A DNA stretch of 64,000 nt. Source: Chromohalobacter marismortui. Lineage in GTDB: Bacteria; Pseudomonadota; Gammaproteobacteria; Pseudomonadales; Halomonadaceae. A program made the position numbers and the translations under genes. This document shows, piece after piece, positions 51,912 to 61,752 of the stretch. Under the pieces are notes generated by a model that ran no database searches, was not told the DNA's origin, and saw only the letters and a program-made list of their open reading frames with translations. The DNA is taken from assembly GCF_004364315.1 (NCBI RefSeq), contig NZ_SOBR01000004.1:372001-436000 (forward strand). The letters are read 5' to 3'. How positions within the stretch are numbered: the stretch's first letter is position 1; each line of letters opens with the position of its first letter.

Positions 51912-52682
51912 ATGCCCAAACGCGATACCGCTCAACGGCGTCATGCCATGTTGGCCTACGTCAATGAACACGGTGAAACCAGCGTCGATACGCTTGCTCG
52001 CCACTTCGCTACGTCTGAGGTCACCGTTCGCAAGGATCTCGCCACGCTCGAGAAGAGTGGCTTGCTGCTGCGCCGCTTCGGCGGTGCCGTGCCCCTGCCC
52101 AGCGAGATACTGACGGACGCCAATACGCCACTTTCACCTCGAAAGATAGCGATCGCACGGGCGGCCAGTGCACGTATCCGTGCCCACAACCGCATCATCA
52201 TCGACAGCGGTACGACTACCTCGGCGATGATTCCCGAACTGGGCGGACGTGAAGGCCTGGTGGTGATGACCAATGCACTGTCGGTGGCCAATGCCTTGCG
52301 CGACGTGGAACCCGAACCGGCGATCCTGATGACTGGCGGTACCTGGGACCCGCACTCGGAATCCTTTCAGGGGCAGGTCGCCGAGCAAGTGCTGCGTTTC
52401 TACGATTTCGATCAATTGTTCATCGGCGCCGATGGCATCGACTTGGCGCGCGGAACGACCACCTATAACGAATTGCTGGGGCTGTCGCGGGTGATGGCGG
52501 AGGTCGCGCGCGAAGTCGTGGTCCTGGCCGAATCCGACAAGATCGGCCGACGCATCCCCAATCTGGAACTGCCGTGGGAGCGGGTCCATACCCTGATTAC
52601 CGACGAGGGGCTCGATGTCGATGCCCATCGGCGGCTCGAGACGCAGGGTATTGCCGTCATCCGCGCTGCGGTCAACGAATGA
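51912..52682 (+). CDS. DeoR-family transcriptional regulator next to glmS
   Basis: 256 residues from the ATG at 51912 (AAGGA close upstream); an ATG at 51888 would add eight residues. The N-terminal winged helix is RRHAMLAYVNEHGETSVDTL and ATSEVTVRKDLATLEKSG; the C-terminal DeoRC domain (about 80-240) has IIDSGTTTSAMIPEL and FIGADGIDLARGTTTYNE, a sugar-phosphate sensor fold. It lies between glmU and glmS, 16 bases ahead of glmS, so it probably controls amino-sugar synthesis. That is inference from position; no operator was identified. Confidence 0.85.
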   Translation: MPKRDTAQRRHAMLAYVNEHGETSVDTLARHFATSEVTVRKDLATLEKSGLLLRRFGGAVPLPSEILTDANTPLSPRKIAIARAASARIRAHNRIIIDSGTTTSAMIPELGGREGLVVMTNALSVANALRDVEPEPAILMTGGTWDPHSESFQGQVAEQVLRFYDFDQLFIGADGIDLARGTTTYNELLGLSRVMAEVAREVVVLAESDKIGRRIPNLELPWERVHTLITDEGLDVDAHRRLETQGIAVIRAAVNE

Positions 52683-52698
52683 AGACGAGGAGTTCAAC

Positions 52699-54531
52699 AT
52701 GTGTGGAATCGTAGGGGCCGTTGCCGAGCGTCACGTGCAGGAAATCCTTCTCGAGGGCTTGCGCCGTCTCGAGTATCGCGGCTACGACTCGGCGGGCATG
52801 GCCGTGCTTTCCGACGATGCGCGGCTCAACCGTCAGCGTGCGGTAGGCAAGGTGGCAGCGTTGGAGAACAAACTCGCTGACGCCGCGCTCAAGGGCACGC
52901 TGGGCATCGCCCACACCCGCTGGGCCACGCACGGTCGTCCCAGCGAGCAGAACGCGCATCCACATCAATCCGGCGATAGTCTGGCGGTGGTGCATAACGG
53001 CATCATCGAGAACCATGAGACGCTCAAGGGCGAGCTCGAAGCCCAGGGCTATGTCTTTACGTCCGAGACGGACACCGAAGTGATCGCGCACCTATTGTCG
53101 CGCGAGTTCACTCTTGCCCAGGACTTGCTCCAGGCCGTGCAACGTAGCGTGGCCTTGTTGGAAGGCGCCTATGCCCTGGCAGTGGTGCACCGCGCCGATC
53201 CCGATGCGATCATCGGCGCGCGCAAGGGCAGTCCCCTGGTGGTCGGCGTGGGCATCGGCGAGGCGTTCCTCGCGTCAGACCCGTTGGCACTGTTGCAGGT
53301 CACCGACCGCTTCATCTATATGATGGAAGGCGACGTGGTGCGCTTGTCCCAGGGTGGCAGCATCGAGCTGTTCGACGCGGGCGGTGAACGCGTCGAGCGC
53401 CCGACGCACATCTTCGAACACGGCGATGGCGTGACCAGCAAGGGCGGTTATCGCCATTTCATGCTCAAGGAAATCCACGAGCAGTCGCAGGTCATCGCGG
53501 CCACGCTGGAGGGGCGACTCGGCGATCATCAAGTGCTGGTCAACAGCTTCGGAACGGATGCCGAGCAGTTGTTCCGAGGAGTGCGGCAGGTGCATATCAT
53601 CGCCTGCGGCACCAGTTACCACGCCGGCATGGTGGCGCGTTACTGGATCGAGAAGCTGGCCGGCGTGCCGACCCAGGTCGAGGTCGCCTCGGAATACCGT
53701 TACCGCGAGGTCGTGGTGCCCGAAGGGACGCTGTTCGTGACGCTGTCCCAGTCCGGCGAGACCGCCGATACCCTGGCGGCGCTGCGCTTCGCCAAGCAGC
53801 GCGATTATCGCGGCAGTTTGGCGATCTGCAACGTGCCGGGCAGCTCGCTGGTGCGCGAATCCGACCTGACGCTGATGACGCAGGCCGGCCCCGAGATCGG
53901 GGTCGCCTCGACCAAGGCCTTCACCACCCAACTGGTGGCCTTGATGCTGCTGGCATTGGCGCTGGGGCGCGTGCGTGGCGCCAATGGCGAGCATGCACCG
54001 ATCGTCCAGGGCCTCCGCGAGCTACCGGGGGTGATCAACCAGGTCCTGGCACTGGATGGGGAAGTCGAACGCTTGTCGATGGCCTTCGCCGAGAAGCACC
54101 ATGCCCTGTTTCTGGGGCGTGGCGCGCACTTCCCGATCGCTCAGGAAGGGGCGCTCAAGCTCAAGGAAATTTCCTATATCCATGCCGAGGCCTATCCGGC
54201 AGGCGAGCTCAAGCACGGTCCCCTGGCACTGGTCGACAGCGAAATGCCGGTGATCGCCGTGGCCCCCAACGACGAACTGCTCGAGAAGCTGAAATCCAAC
54301 CTCCAGGAAGTACGTGCCCGCGGCGGCGAGCTGTTCGTGTTCGCCGACGAGAGCATTCGCATGGAGACCAGCGCGCACCTGCATGTGCTGCGCGTGCCGG
54401 CGGTCAGCGATGCCCTGGCGCCCATCGTCTACACCATTCCGTTGCAGCTGCTCGCCTATCATGTCGCCGTGCTCAAGGGCACCGACGTCGATCAGCCGCG
54501 CAATCTGGCCAAGTCGGTGACCGTGGAGTGA
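52699..54531 (+). CDS. glmS: Glutamine--fructose-6-phosphate aminotransferase (isomerizing)
   Basis: 610 residues from the ATG at 52699 (GAGGAG upstream), so that Cys2 of CGIVGAVAERHV becomes the N-terminal nucleophile after Met removal. The glutaminase domain is followed by two SIS domains (ACGTSYHAGMVARYWIEK; SQSGETADTLAALRFAK). The C-terminus DQPRNLAKSVTVE is invariant in the family. It starts hexosamine synthesis. The 16-base upstream gap leaves no room for a glmS ribozyme. Confidence 0.98.
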   Translation: MCGIVGAVAERHVQEILLEGLRRLEYRGYDSAGMAVLSDDARLNRQRAVGKVAALENKLADAALKGTLGIAHTRWATHGRPSEQNAHPHQSGDSLAVVHNGIIENHETLKGELEAQGYVFTSETDTEVIAHLLSREFTLAQDLLQAVQRSVALLEGAYALAVVHRADPDAIIGARKGSPLVVGVGIGEAFLASDPLALLQVTDRFIYMMEGDVVRLSQGGSIELFDAGGERVERPTHIFEHGDGVTSKGGYRHFMLKEIHEQSQVIAATLEGRLGDHQVLVNSFGTDAEQLFRGVRQVHIIACGTSYHAGMVARYWIEKLAGVPTQVEVASEYRYREVVVPEGTLFVTLSQSGETADTLAALRFAKQRDYRGSLAICNVPGSSLVRESDLTLMTQAGPEIGVASTKAFTTQLVALMLLALALGRVRGANGEHAPIVQGLRELPGVINQVLALDGEVERLSMAFAEKHHALFLGRGAHFPIAQEGALKLKEISYIHAEAYPAGELKHGPLALVDSEMPVIAVAPNDELLEKLKSNLQEVRARGGELFVFADESIRMETSAHLHVLRVPAVSDALAPIVYTIPLQLLAYHVAVLKGTDVDQPRNLAKSVTVE

Positions 54532-54681
54532 CACGCGCGCCCGTCGATGGATGCGACAATTCGTCGGCTGGGCGTTTTCGTTAGCGTGCTATAAAATCGG
54601 TGGAAGATTCATGCCAGGCAGTGCTCGCCGCGCCATCGGAAAGCGTCGGCGGCATGCCATCGACCATCCAAGGAGTGCTAT

Positions 54682-55656
54682 ATGCCTGCTCAGTTTCCCC
54701 AGGCCCGTCTGCGGCGCCTGCGACGCACATCATCGCTGCGTGACATCGTGCGTGAAACCTCGTTGCGCCCGGAGCATCTGGTGTATCCGGTCTTCGTGGA
54801 GGAAGACGCGGATGACTTCGTGCCCATCGAGGGGATGCCGGGTCAGTATCGTATTCCGGAAAACCAACTGGCGGCGGAAGTGAAACGTCTCAGCGCGCTG
54901 GGTCTCAGAGGCATCATGCCGTTCGGCATTTCGCATCACAAGGATGCCGACGGCAGCGATGCCATGCACGACAATGGCCTGGTGTCGCGCATGGTACGCA
55001 TCATCAAGACGGCCGCGCCGGAGATGGTGGTGATTCCCGATATCTGCTTTTGCGAGTACACCACGCACGGGCATTGCGGCATCCTCAAGGGCGATACCGT
55101 CGACAATGACCTGACCATCCGCAATCTCGGCATTCAGGCCGTGGCGGCGGCCAAGGCGGGGGCCGACATCATCGCGCCCTCGGCGGCCCAGGACGGCCAG
55201 GTGGCGGCGATTCGCGGCGCGCTCGACGAGGCCGGTTTCGAAGACATTCCCATCATGGCGTATTCCACCAAGCTGGCGTCGGCGCTCTACGGCCCCTTCC
55301 GCGAAGCGGCGGGCACCGAACTCAAGGGCGATCGCCACACTTATCAGATGGACCCCATGAATCGTCGCGAGGCGCTGCGCGAGTCGTTGGCCGACGAGGC
55401 CGAAGGGGCCGATTTCCTGATGGTCAAGCCGGCGCTGGCGTATCTCGACATCATGGCGGACATTCGCCGCAACAGCTTGTTGCCGCTGGTGGCGTATCAG
55501 GTCAGCGGCGAGTACGCGATGATCCGCATGGCCGCGCAGCAAGGCGTGATCGACGAGGCGGCGGTGATCCGCGAGACGCTGGGGTCCATGCGGCGCGCGG
55601 GGGCCGATCTGATCATGACCTACTTCGCCCCGCAATTGCTCGAGGAAGGCCTGTAA
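54682..55656 (+). CDS. hemB: Delta-aminolevulinic acid dehydratase (porphobilinogen synthase)
   Basis: 324 residues. The two Schiff-base lysines are Lys197 ([16 protein letters not shown]) and Lys249 ([10 protein letters not shown]). Cys122, Cys124 and Cys132 ([12 protein letters not shown]) form the catalytic zinc site, so this is the zinc-dependent type. It condenses two 5-aminolevulinates to porphobilinogen. An AAGGAG site precedes the ATG. A TATAAA-like -10 element lies near 54590. Confidence 0.97.
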   Translation: MPAQFPQARLRRLRRTSSLRDIVRETSLRPEHLVYPVFVEEDADDFVPIEGMPGQYRIPENQLAAEVKRLSALGLRGIMPFGISHHKDADGSDAMHDNGLVSRMVRIIKTAAPEMVVIPDICFCEYTTHGHCGILKGDTVDNDLTIRNLGIQAVAAAKAGADIIAPSAAQDGQVAAIRGALDEAGFEDIPIMAYSTKLASALYGPFREAAGTELKGDRHTYQMDPMNRREALRESLADEAEGADFLMVKPALAYLDIMADIRRNSLLPLVAYQVSGEYAMIRMAAQQGVIDEAAVIRETLGSMRRAGADLIMTYFAPQLLEEGL

Positions 55657-55661
55657 GGCCG

Positions 55662-56582
55662 TTACGCGGGGGCAGTGGCCTCCCAGCGCGCCCCGGTGAG
55701 TTCGCACGAGACATCCCACAAACGTGCTTCGACCGTCGTGTCGCGCGCGTTGCGGGCGCGATGTGCTGTCTTGGGCGCACCACGGGTTTCGCCAAGACCG
55801 CCGGGGCCGATGTACTCCCCAGGCCCGACATGATCGCTTAGCGCGGCGTGCAATGTGGGGCGGGCGCCCTCGGCGGCGGACTGGCTGATCAGCGGCAGGG
55901 TCAGCTTGAAGACACTGCCGATGAAGGGGCGGCTTTTAACGCCGTCGTCGAACAGCGCGGTTCGCGACAGGCCGGGATGAGCGGCCAGGCTCAACAGCCC
56001 CCAGTCCTGGTCGTCGCTGTGTTTCTGCAACGCCTGAGCGAACAACAGCATGGCGAGCTTGGATTGTCGGTAGGCCCGCCAGGGATCGTAGTGTCTCTCG
56101 CCGTTCAGGTTGTCGAAATCGATGTGTCCACTGCGATGCGCGAGGCTCGAGAGCTGCACCACGCGGGGCGCCGTCGCGGCGCTGAGCAGTGGCAGCAGTT
56201 CGCTGGTGAGCAGGAAATGCCCGAGGTAGTTGACGCCGAGCTGCCGCTCGAAGCCCTCCCGTGTGCGTTCGAGGCGCGGCACGGCCATCACCCCGGCGTT
56301 ATTGATCAAGCGTTCCAGCGAGGCGTCGGTCTGCCTCAGGCGCCGAGCGAAGTCGCGTACCGATTCGAGGCTGTCGAGATCCAGCGCTTCGTATCGCACA
56401 ATGGCCCCCGGGGCATGGGCGCGGATGGCATGACACGCCAAGGCGCCCTTGTCCGCGTTACGTGCGGCCACGATCACGCGATAGCCCTGCGCGGCCAGGC
56501 CCTTGGCAGTCTCGAGGCCGAGCCCGGCGGTGGCACCGGTCACCACGGCCAACGGGGCCATGGCGTGGCGATCTTCATTCAT
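55662..56582 (-). CDS. Short-chain dehydrogenase/reductase, retinol-dehydrogenase-like
   Basis: 306 residues with AGGAGAG upstream of the ATG. The NADP-binding loop is VVTGATAGLGLETAKGLA (Gly16, Gly20, Gly22), NNAG at 94-97, a Ser at 145-146 and YRQSK (171-175) as the catalytic YxxxK. The N-terminal fingerprint and length match the SDR group that contains retinol dehydrogenases and protochlorophyllide-reductase-like proteins. The bacterial substrate is unknown. It ends 5 bases after hemB in the opposite direction. Confidence 0.85.
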   Translation of the reverse strand: MNEDRHAMAPLAVVTGATAGLGLETAKGLAAQGYRVIVAARNADKGALACHAIRAHAPGAIVRYEALDLDSLESVRDFARRLRQTDASLERLINNAGVMAVPRLERTREGFERQLGVNYLGHFLLTSELLPLLSAATAPRVVQLSSLAHRSGHIDFDNLNGERHYDPWRAYRQSKLAMLLFAQALQKHSDDQDWGLLSLAAHPGLSRTALFDDGVKSRPFIGSVFKLTLPLISQSAAEGARPTLHAALSDHVGPGEYIGPGGLGETRGAPKTAHRARNARDTTVEARLWDVSCELTGARWEATAPA

Positions 56583-56616
56583 GCGTCTCTCCTCTATTCG
56601 CCCGATGATGATCGGC

Positions 56617-57729
56617 TCATTTCGGCATCAGTACCCATAGGCGACCATCCTGCTTCATGCGGGCGGCGCGTTCACCGGCCGCTTCACCGTGTCCCCAATA
56701 GAAATCCGCGCGCACCGTCCCCTGAATGGCGCTACCGGTATCCTGGGCGACCATGAGCTGCCGCAAGGGGGTTCTCGAGAGGGGCTGTGTGGTCGACAGG
56801 AAGACCGGCGCGCCCAGCGGAATGCGCGAGGGGTCCACGGCCAGGCTGCGTTTCGCGGTCAGGGGGACACCGAGGGCGCCGATCGGCCCCTGGGTAGCGC
56901 TGTGATCGCTACCCAACTCACGAAAGAACACCATGCGCGGATTGACGGTGAGCATGTCTTCCACGCGTTCGGGGTGTCGCCTGGCCCAGGCCTTTACCCC
57001 GGGCAGTGTCGCCTGGGAGGCGTCGATCTCGCCGCGCTCGATCAGGGCACGGTTGAAGGATCGAAAGGGTTGGTTGTTGGAGCCTGCGAAGGCCACGCGC
57101 ATGGTGCCACCCTTGTCCAGTCGGACACGCCCCGACCCCTGGATCTGCAGGAAGGCGGCCTCGACGGGATCGTCGACCCAGACCAGTTCCTGGCCGCGCA
57201 GGGCGCCGCTGTCCAGCAATGTGCGCTGTTCGGCACGCACGCGATGCGGTGCCGCTTGCCAGGCATCGGGAAAACGGTAGAGCGGAGTTTGATAGGGACC
57301 GTGCCGTGTACGCGAGCCATTGAGGATGGGTTCATAATAGCCGGTGATCGTGCCCGTGGCGGAACCATCGTCGTTGAGTAAGCGGTAAGGTTGAAAGCGG
57401 GCTTCGAAGAAACGCGTGATGGCGTCGTCATTGAGTGGGTCGATATGCTTGGCATCACTGCAGACCGATGCCCACCGCGGCTTCTGCTCAAGCCGCGAAC
57501 AACTGGCGAGAAATGCGCTCCAGGCGGCGATGACGTTATCGTCACGCCAGCCGGGCAGTGCCTGCCAGGCCATGGGCTGCATGTGTTCCGATGTCGCCGG
57601 AGGAGGCGTACTCGGCGCGCGGGGCTGAGAACTGCAAGCCCCGAGTACCAGCAGCGGCAACAGCCACGCCATGCGCACGAGTGGGCGCAGAACGGGGTGG
57701 GCGACGATGGACGGTCGCGATAACGGCAT
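56617..57729 (-). CDS. mltA: Membrane-bound lytic murein transglycosylase A
   Basis: 370 residues from the ATG at 57729; a GTG at 57744 is an alternative. The lipoprotein signal ends VLGAC, with RPLVRMAWLLPLLVLGAC as the stretch before cleavage. TGYYEPILNGSRTRHGPYQTP and the end AQDTGSAIQGTVRADFYWGHGEAAG are MltA and 3D-domain signatures; the Asp of AQDTGS is the catalytic residue. It cuts peptidoglycan from the outer membrane. Confidence 0.93.
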   Translation of the reverse strand: MPLSRPSIVAHPVLRPLVRMAWLLPLLVLGACSSQPRAPSTPPPATSEHMQPMAWQALPGWRDDNVIAAWSAFLASCSRLEQKPRWASVCSDAKHIDPLNDDAITRFFEARFQPYRLLNDDGSATGTITGYYEPILNGSRTRHGPYQTPLYRFPDAWQAAPHRVRAEQRTLLDSGALRGQELVWVDDPVEAAFLQIQGSGRVRLDKGGTMRVAFAGSNNQPFRSFNRALIERGEIDASQATLPGVKAWARRHPERVEDMLTVNPRMVFFRELGSDHSATQGPIGALGVPLTAKRSLAVDPSRIPLGAPVFLSTTQPLSRTPLRQLMVAQDTGSAIQGTVRADFYWGHGEAAGERAARMKQDGRLWVLMPK

Positions 57730-57822
57730 GAACAAGCAAGGCACCTCGGCGATCGACTCCGGAATGGATGTCGTCAGCGATGATGCCTTGCCGCGACGGT
57801 TCGTGCCAGTGGCGTGGTGCGT

Positions 57823-58512
57823 TCAGCCTTCCTCGTGGAGCGCACGCAGACGCGATACCGAGGCGCGATGCGGGGCCAGCGCCCCCTTGCGACGGGGAAT
57901 GCGCATGCTCTCGTCATCGCCGGGCTGGCGGCGCTGAGTGCTGGCCTTGCGGTGATAACGGCCCAGTACCGCGCTCAAGGTGACGAACGCCAGGGCCGAG
58001 CCCGCGACCTGGGTCAGCGGATAGACGATGAAGGCCACCAGCAGCAGGAGCAGGTCGCAGCACAGCGTGGTGCGCCCGGCGTGAAAACCGGCGCGGCGCT
58101 CCAGATACAGGGCCAGGATGTTGAGGCCGCCCAGCGAGGCGTTGGCGCGAAACAGCAAGGCCAGCCCGAGACCGATCAACAGGCCCGCCGCGATGGCACA
58201 CACCACAGGATGGGTGTTGCCCAGCGGCAAGGTCGCGGTGAGCGTATCGCTCAAGACCGACAGCAATGACACGCTGGCCAGGGTGCGTAGCGTGAAATCG
58301 CGTCCCAATTGCTTGAGGGCAAGGCCATAGAAAGGCAGATTGATCACGAAGAAAGCGACGCCGAAGCTTACCGGCAGCAAGTCGCTGACCAACAAGCTCA
58401 ACCCCGCCGTACCGCTGACCAGCAAGTCGGCGGATTGCAGAAGGCGCACGCCGAGCGCGACCAACAGGCAGCCCTCGAGCAGCGTCAGCCAGGAACGCCA
58501 GGAACCTTTCAT
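57823..58512 (-). CDS. YitT/DUF161-family membrane protein, short form
   Basis: 229 residues from the ATG at 58512 with GGGAGAG upstream; the longer frame has no site. Five to six membrane helices (SWLTLLEGCLLVALGVRLL; GTAGLSLLVSDLLP; PVVCAIAAGLLIGLGLALLF) are followed by a basic tail of about 35 residues. GTAGLSL and ASLGGLNIL are the repeated family motifs. Many YitT proteins carry a cytoplasmic DUF2179 domain at the C-terminus; this one does not. Function unknown. Confidence 0.75.
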   Translation of the reverse strand: MKGSWRSWLTLLEGCLLVALGVRLLQSADLLVSGTAGLSLLVSDLLPVSFGVAFFVINLPFYGLALKQLGRDFTLRTLASVSLLSVLSDTLTATLPLGNTHPVVCAIAAGLLIGLGLALLFRANASLGGLNILALYLERRAGFHAGRTTLCCDLLLLLVAFIVYPLTQVAGSALAFVTLSAVLGRYHRKASTQRRQPGDDESMRIPRRKGALAPHRASVSRLRALHEEG

Positions 58513-58689
58513 GTTGTCTCTCCCGTGGGTGTGGAAGATGAATCGATGCCGAGGATGGTCGGCGAACCGCTTCAGGCTTGTGGCCGGAAGGCGGGAGCAT
58601 GACACGATGCAAGAAGCGTACCCGGTAGGGTGGCGCTTTGTAGCGCATCATAGCCGCGGGATATCGGCGATACAATCGCGAGGCGCGTC

Positions 58690-59559
58690 ATGACGGGGGA
58701 TCAGCCACGTCTTTTCCTGGGGTTGCCGATGTGGGCCAATAACGAATGGCGCGGTAGCCTCTACGCTCGACACGCGCCACCGGAAGGCATGCTGCACGAT
58801 TACGGTGCCGTGTTTACTAGCGTGGAGGGCAACACGACCTTCTATAGTGGGCCACCCAAGGCGGCGACCATCGCCCACTGGGCGCGCCAGGCGCCGGCAG
58901 GGTTTCGCTTTTGCTTCAAGCTGCCGGCACGACTTACGCATGAAAAGCGCCTGGTGGGCATTGCGGATGAACTCGAGACGTTCTTTGAGGCGCTAGCGCC
59001 GTTACATGAACGGTTAGGGCCGATCATGGTGCAGTTGCCGCGTGATTTCGGGGCTCAGGAACTGCCAGCATTGGAGGCGTTGTTGAGACACTGGCCGTCG
59101 GCAATACCCTGCGCCGTGGAGGTGCGGCATAGTGAATTTTTCCACAAAGGGACGGCGGAACAGCAATTGAACCGCTTGTTGATAACTTATGGCGTGGACC
59201 GCGTGATGCTGGATGTCAGGCCGCTTTTTGCGACCCCCGCGGGGGACGACACGCGCTTGATCAAGGCGCAGGGCGAAAAGCCGAAACGCCCGTTACACGT
59301 GATTTCCACGGCAAATATGCCTATCGTGCGTTTCATCGGGCATTGTGATATGGCCATCAACGAGCGACTTTTTACCCCTTGGTGTGAACGCTTGACGCTG
59401 TGGATAAAACAGGGGAAAACCCCTTTCTTGTTTGTGCATACGCCGGATAACCGACAAGCGCCACAATTGGCGCGACGTTTCTATGCACGCCTGGCCGAAC
59501 GCGTCGAATTACCGCCTTTCGAGGCCTTTCCCGGCGAGCGTCAGAGTGCGCTTTTCTAA
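58690..59559 (+). CDS. DUF72 (YecE-like) family protein
   Basis: 289 residues, a TIM-barrel-type protein of the DUF72 family: LFLGLPMWANNEWRGSLY at the start, then SVEGNTTFYSGPP, FCFKLPARLTHEKRL, VQLPRDFG and AVEVRHSEFF, all conserved blocks. Function is not established; no catalytic residues can be named with confidence. The ATG follows GAGG. It is divergent from the YitT-like gene and contains a DnaA box at 59399-59407. Confidence 0.85.
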   Translation: MTGDQPRLFLGLPMWANNEWRGSLYARHAPPEGMLHDYGAVFTSVEGNTTFYSGPPKAATIAHWARQAPAGFRFCFKLPARLTHEKRLVGIADELETFFEALAPLHERLGPIMVQLPRDFGAQELPALEALLRHWPSAIPCAVEVRHSEFFHKGTAEQQLNRLLITYGVDRVMLDVRPLFATPAGDDTRLIKAQGEKPKRPLHVISTANMPIVRFIGHCDMAINERLFTPWCERLTLWIKQGKTPFLFVHTPDNRQAPQLARRFYARLAERVELPPFEAFPGERQSALF

Positions 59560-59896
59560 CGGCAGTGATAACGCCATGGTCTCGATGACTCGGTTTGATG
59601 GCTCGACGCCATAACACGAATGGTTTTGGCCAAAACTTGTCGCTAAAATGGCGCGTCTCTGTGGGCGACGTCGAGGACAGTCGTCTCTTCAATCGGTGTT
59701 TATCGACACCTTTACGGTGACTGACATCGCCACGGGCGATGCGGTTTCCTTGTTGATCGGTGGCCAGATCCCAGCGATGGCAAGGGCCTGTCATGCTCCA
59801 TGTCGTGGTGTGCGATCCATACCCAAGGGACGTGGCAACAACAATACAACGCCATCGTTTTATTGATCGGTGGTGCCACGCAACTCAGGTGAAGCA
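59560..59896. other. Non-coding leader of the NSS symporter gene
   Basis: 337 bases with no gene that I can support. TTGATCGGTGG occurs at 59753-59763 and 59863-59873, exactly 110 bases apart, and CGTGGCA (59831-59837) faces TGCCACG (59874-59880). These could be regulator sites or a leader structure, or chance. Confidence 0.35.
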
Positions 59897-61264
59897 ATGT
59901 CTTACAAGTCTCATTCGCACGCGCAATGGTCCTCACGGATGGCCTTCGTGCTGGCTGCCGTCGGCTCGTCGGTTGGCCTGGGCAATATCTGGAAATTCCC
60001 CTACATGACCGGTGAAAGCGGTGGCGGCGCTTTCGTTCTGGTGTATCTGATCTGCATCTTCCTGGTCGGCTTGCCGATGTTGATGTCCGAATGGTTGCTT
60101 GGTCGCCTGGGCCAGAAGAATCCCATTTCGACGATGGGCGACATCACGCGGCGTCTCAAGCGCAGTCGTGCCTGGGTCTTGATCGGCGTGGCCGGCATCC
60201 TCGGCGCCTATTTGATCCTCTCGTTCTATAGCGTCATTGGGGGCTGGGCGCTGGCGTACATTGAAATGGCCGTGGTCGATACCTTCAGCGGGCTCGACAA
60301 CGACAGTGTCGGCACCCTGTTCGGCAACCTGCTGGCGAGTCCTGTGGAATTGCTGCTCTGGCATAGCTTGTTCATGATCATGACGATCGGTGTCGTGGTG
60401 GGTGGCGTTGCAGGTGGTCTGGAGCGTGCGGCGAAGACGCTGATGCCGGCACTGGCCGTGCTGCTGGTGGTGCTCGTGGGTTACGCCGCGACCACCGGTG
60501 CCTTTGCCGAAGGGGCGGCTTACCTGTTCACGCCGGACTTTTCCAAGATTACCCAGGACGGCATTCTCGCCGCGCTGGGCCATGCCTTCTTCACCCTGAG
60601 TCTGGGCATGGGCATCATGATGGCGTATGGCTCTTATCTCTCCGATGACGTCAACATCGGACGCTCGGCGCTCATCGTGGTGGTCATGGATACGGTCATC
60701 GCCCTGCTCGCGGGGATGGCCATTTTCCCCATCGTATTCGCCAATGGGCTGGATGCCGCCGCGGGCCCGGGCCTGATCTTCCAGACCCTGCCGCTGGCGT
60801 TCGGCAACATGGCCGGTGGCTGGCTGTTCGGGGTGCTGTTCTTCGTGCTGCTGGTGTTCGCGGCGTGGACCTCGGCGATCTCGCTGCTCGAGCCGGTGGT
60901 GGAGTGGCTCGAGGAACGCTCACCGCTATCGCGGGTGGGCGCGACCATCGTCGCGGGACTGGCGACCTGGGCGCTGGGCCTGGTGACGGTGCTGTCGTTC
61001 AATATCTGGGGGGATGTCGCGCCCTTGGGCATGTTCGACAAGTTCGCCGGCATGACCATCTTCGATTTGCTCGATTATGCCACCAGCAAGCTGCTGCTGC
61101 CGCTGACCGGCTTGGCGACCGTGCTGTTCGTGGGCTGGTTCATGGGACGTGATGAATTACGCTCTCAGCTCAATATGGGCGATACCGCCTTCGCGCTGTG
61201 GCGTGTGGCGGTACGCTTCATCGCGCCCATCGCTGTAGTGATCGTGTTCGTCAGCAGCCTTTGA
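59897..61264 (+). CDS. Neurotransmitter:sodium symporter family transporter
   Basis: 455 residues from the ATG at 59897, with AGGTGA 4 bases upstream. About eleven or twelve helices are visible. The N-terminus WSSRMAFVLAAVGSSVGLGNIWKFPYMTGESGGGAF is, in overlapping pieces, the NSS signature that forms the unwound TM1 and the sodium sites. It imports an amino acid or related solute with Na+. The substrate is not readable from sequence; tryptophan, tyrosine or leucine-type transporters are all possible. A sodium gradient would suit a salt-tolerant host. Confidence 0.9.
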   Translation: MSYKSHSHAQWSSRMAFVLAAVGSSVGLGNIWKFPYMTGESGGGAFVLVYLICIFLVGLPMLMSEWLLGRLGQKNPISTMGDITRRLKRSRAWVLIGVAGILGAYLILSFYSVIGGWALAYIEMAVVDTFSGLDNDSVGTLFGNLLASPVELLLWHSLFMIMTIGVVVGGVAGGLERAAKTLMPALAVLLVVLVGYAATTGAFAEGAAYLFTPDFSKITQDGILAALGHAFFTLSLGMGIMMAYGSYLSDDVNIGRSALIVVVMDTVIALLAGMAIFPIVFANGLDAAAGPGLIFQTLPLAFGNMAGGWLFGVLFFVLLVFAAWTSAISLLEPVVEWLEERSPLSRVGATIVAGLATWALGLVTVLSFNIWGDVAPLGMFDKFAGMTIFDLLDYATSKLLLPLTGLATVLFVGWFMGRDELRSQLNMGDTAFALWRVAVRFIAPIAVVIVFVSSL

Positions 61265-61371
61265 ACATGATGTGCAGGCGCGGCGCGGGTGAATATGGCC
61301 TGCGCCGGGCCTGTAACGCCCTTTCAGATAGACGATGAACGCAGGCATGTACGTCGCTTATCGCGCCCTGA

Positions 61372-61566
61372 TCACTGCCAGTCGTCGTAATCGACGATGT
61401 CGCGTTCCAGGCGCTTGAATTCCCGGTGCAATTCAATGCCGCGCCGCGCTCGAAGATAGCGTGTCGCGGCATTTTTCTTGCGTTGTTCGTGCTCGATCAT
61501 TTCCAGGCTCATGTGGATATCGAGCAGCTCGCTTTTCAAGGATTGAAGATGTTCGGCATTGCGCAT
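61372..61566 (-). CDS. Small charged protein of unknown function
   Basis: 64 residues from the ATG at 61566, which has GGGAG about 9 bases upstream; an in-frame start at 61629 lacks one. It begins MRNAEHLQSLKSELLDIH, is predicted to be helical, has a basic middle (RYLRARRGIELHREF) and an acidic end (DIVDYDDWQ). I do not recognise a family with certainty; the tail is reminiscent of small PA3496-type proteins. It is convergent with the NSS symporter gene and divergent from hexR. Confidence 0.6.
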   Translation of the reverse strand: MRNAEHLQSLKSELLDIHMSLEMIEHEQRKKNAATRYLRARRGIELHREFKRLERDIVDYDDWQ

Positions 61567-61752
61567 ATCGAATCTCCCAATCGTTTTCACACCCGGCTTG
61601 TTGCCATCCAGCCGCGTTCCGCTTGACATCTTTACTATAACGCACTTGACAAAATTGTGACGTCGAGGCTGAAACGGGCGTTTTTTCTCCTCTTCAACGC
61701 CTGCGGCATACTAGAATCGAATCTGTTTGATCAGCCAAGGAGTCGCGCCATC

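Noticed and set aside
52683-52698. glmS ribozyme upstream of glmS
   Set aside because: Only 16 bases separate it from the upstream gene.
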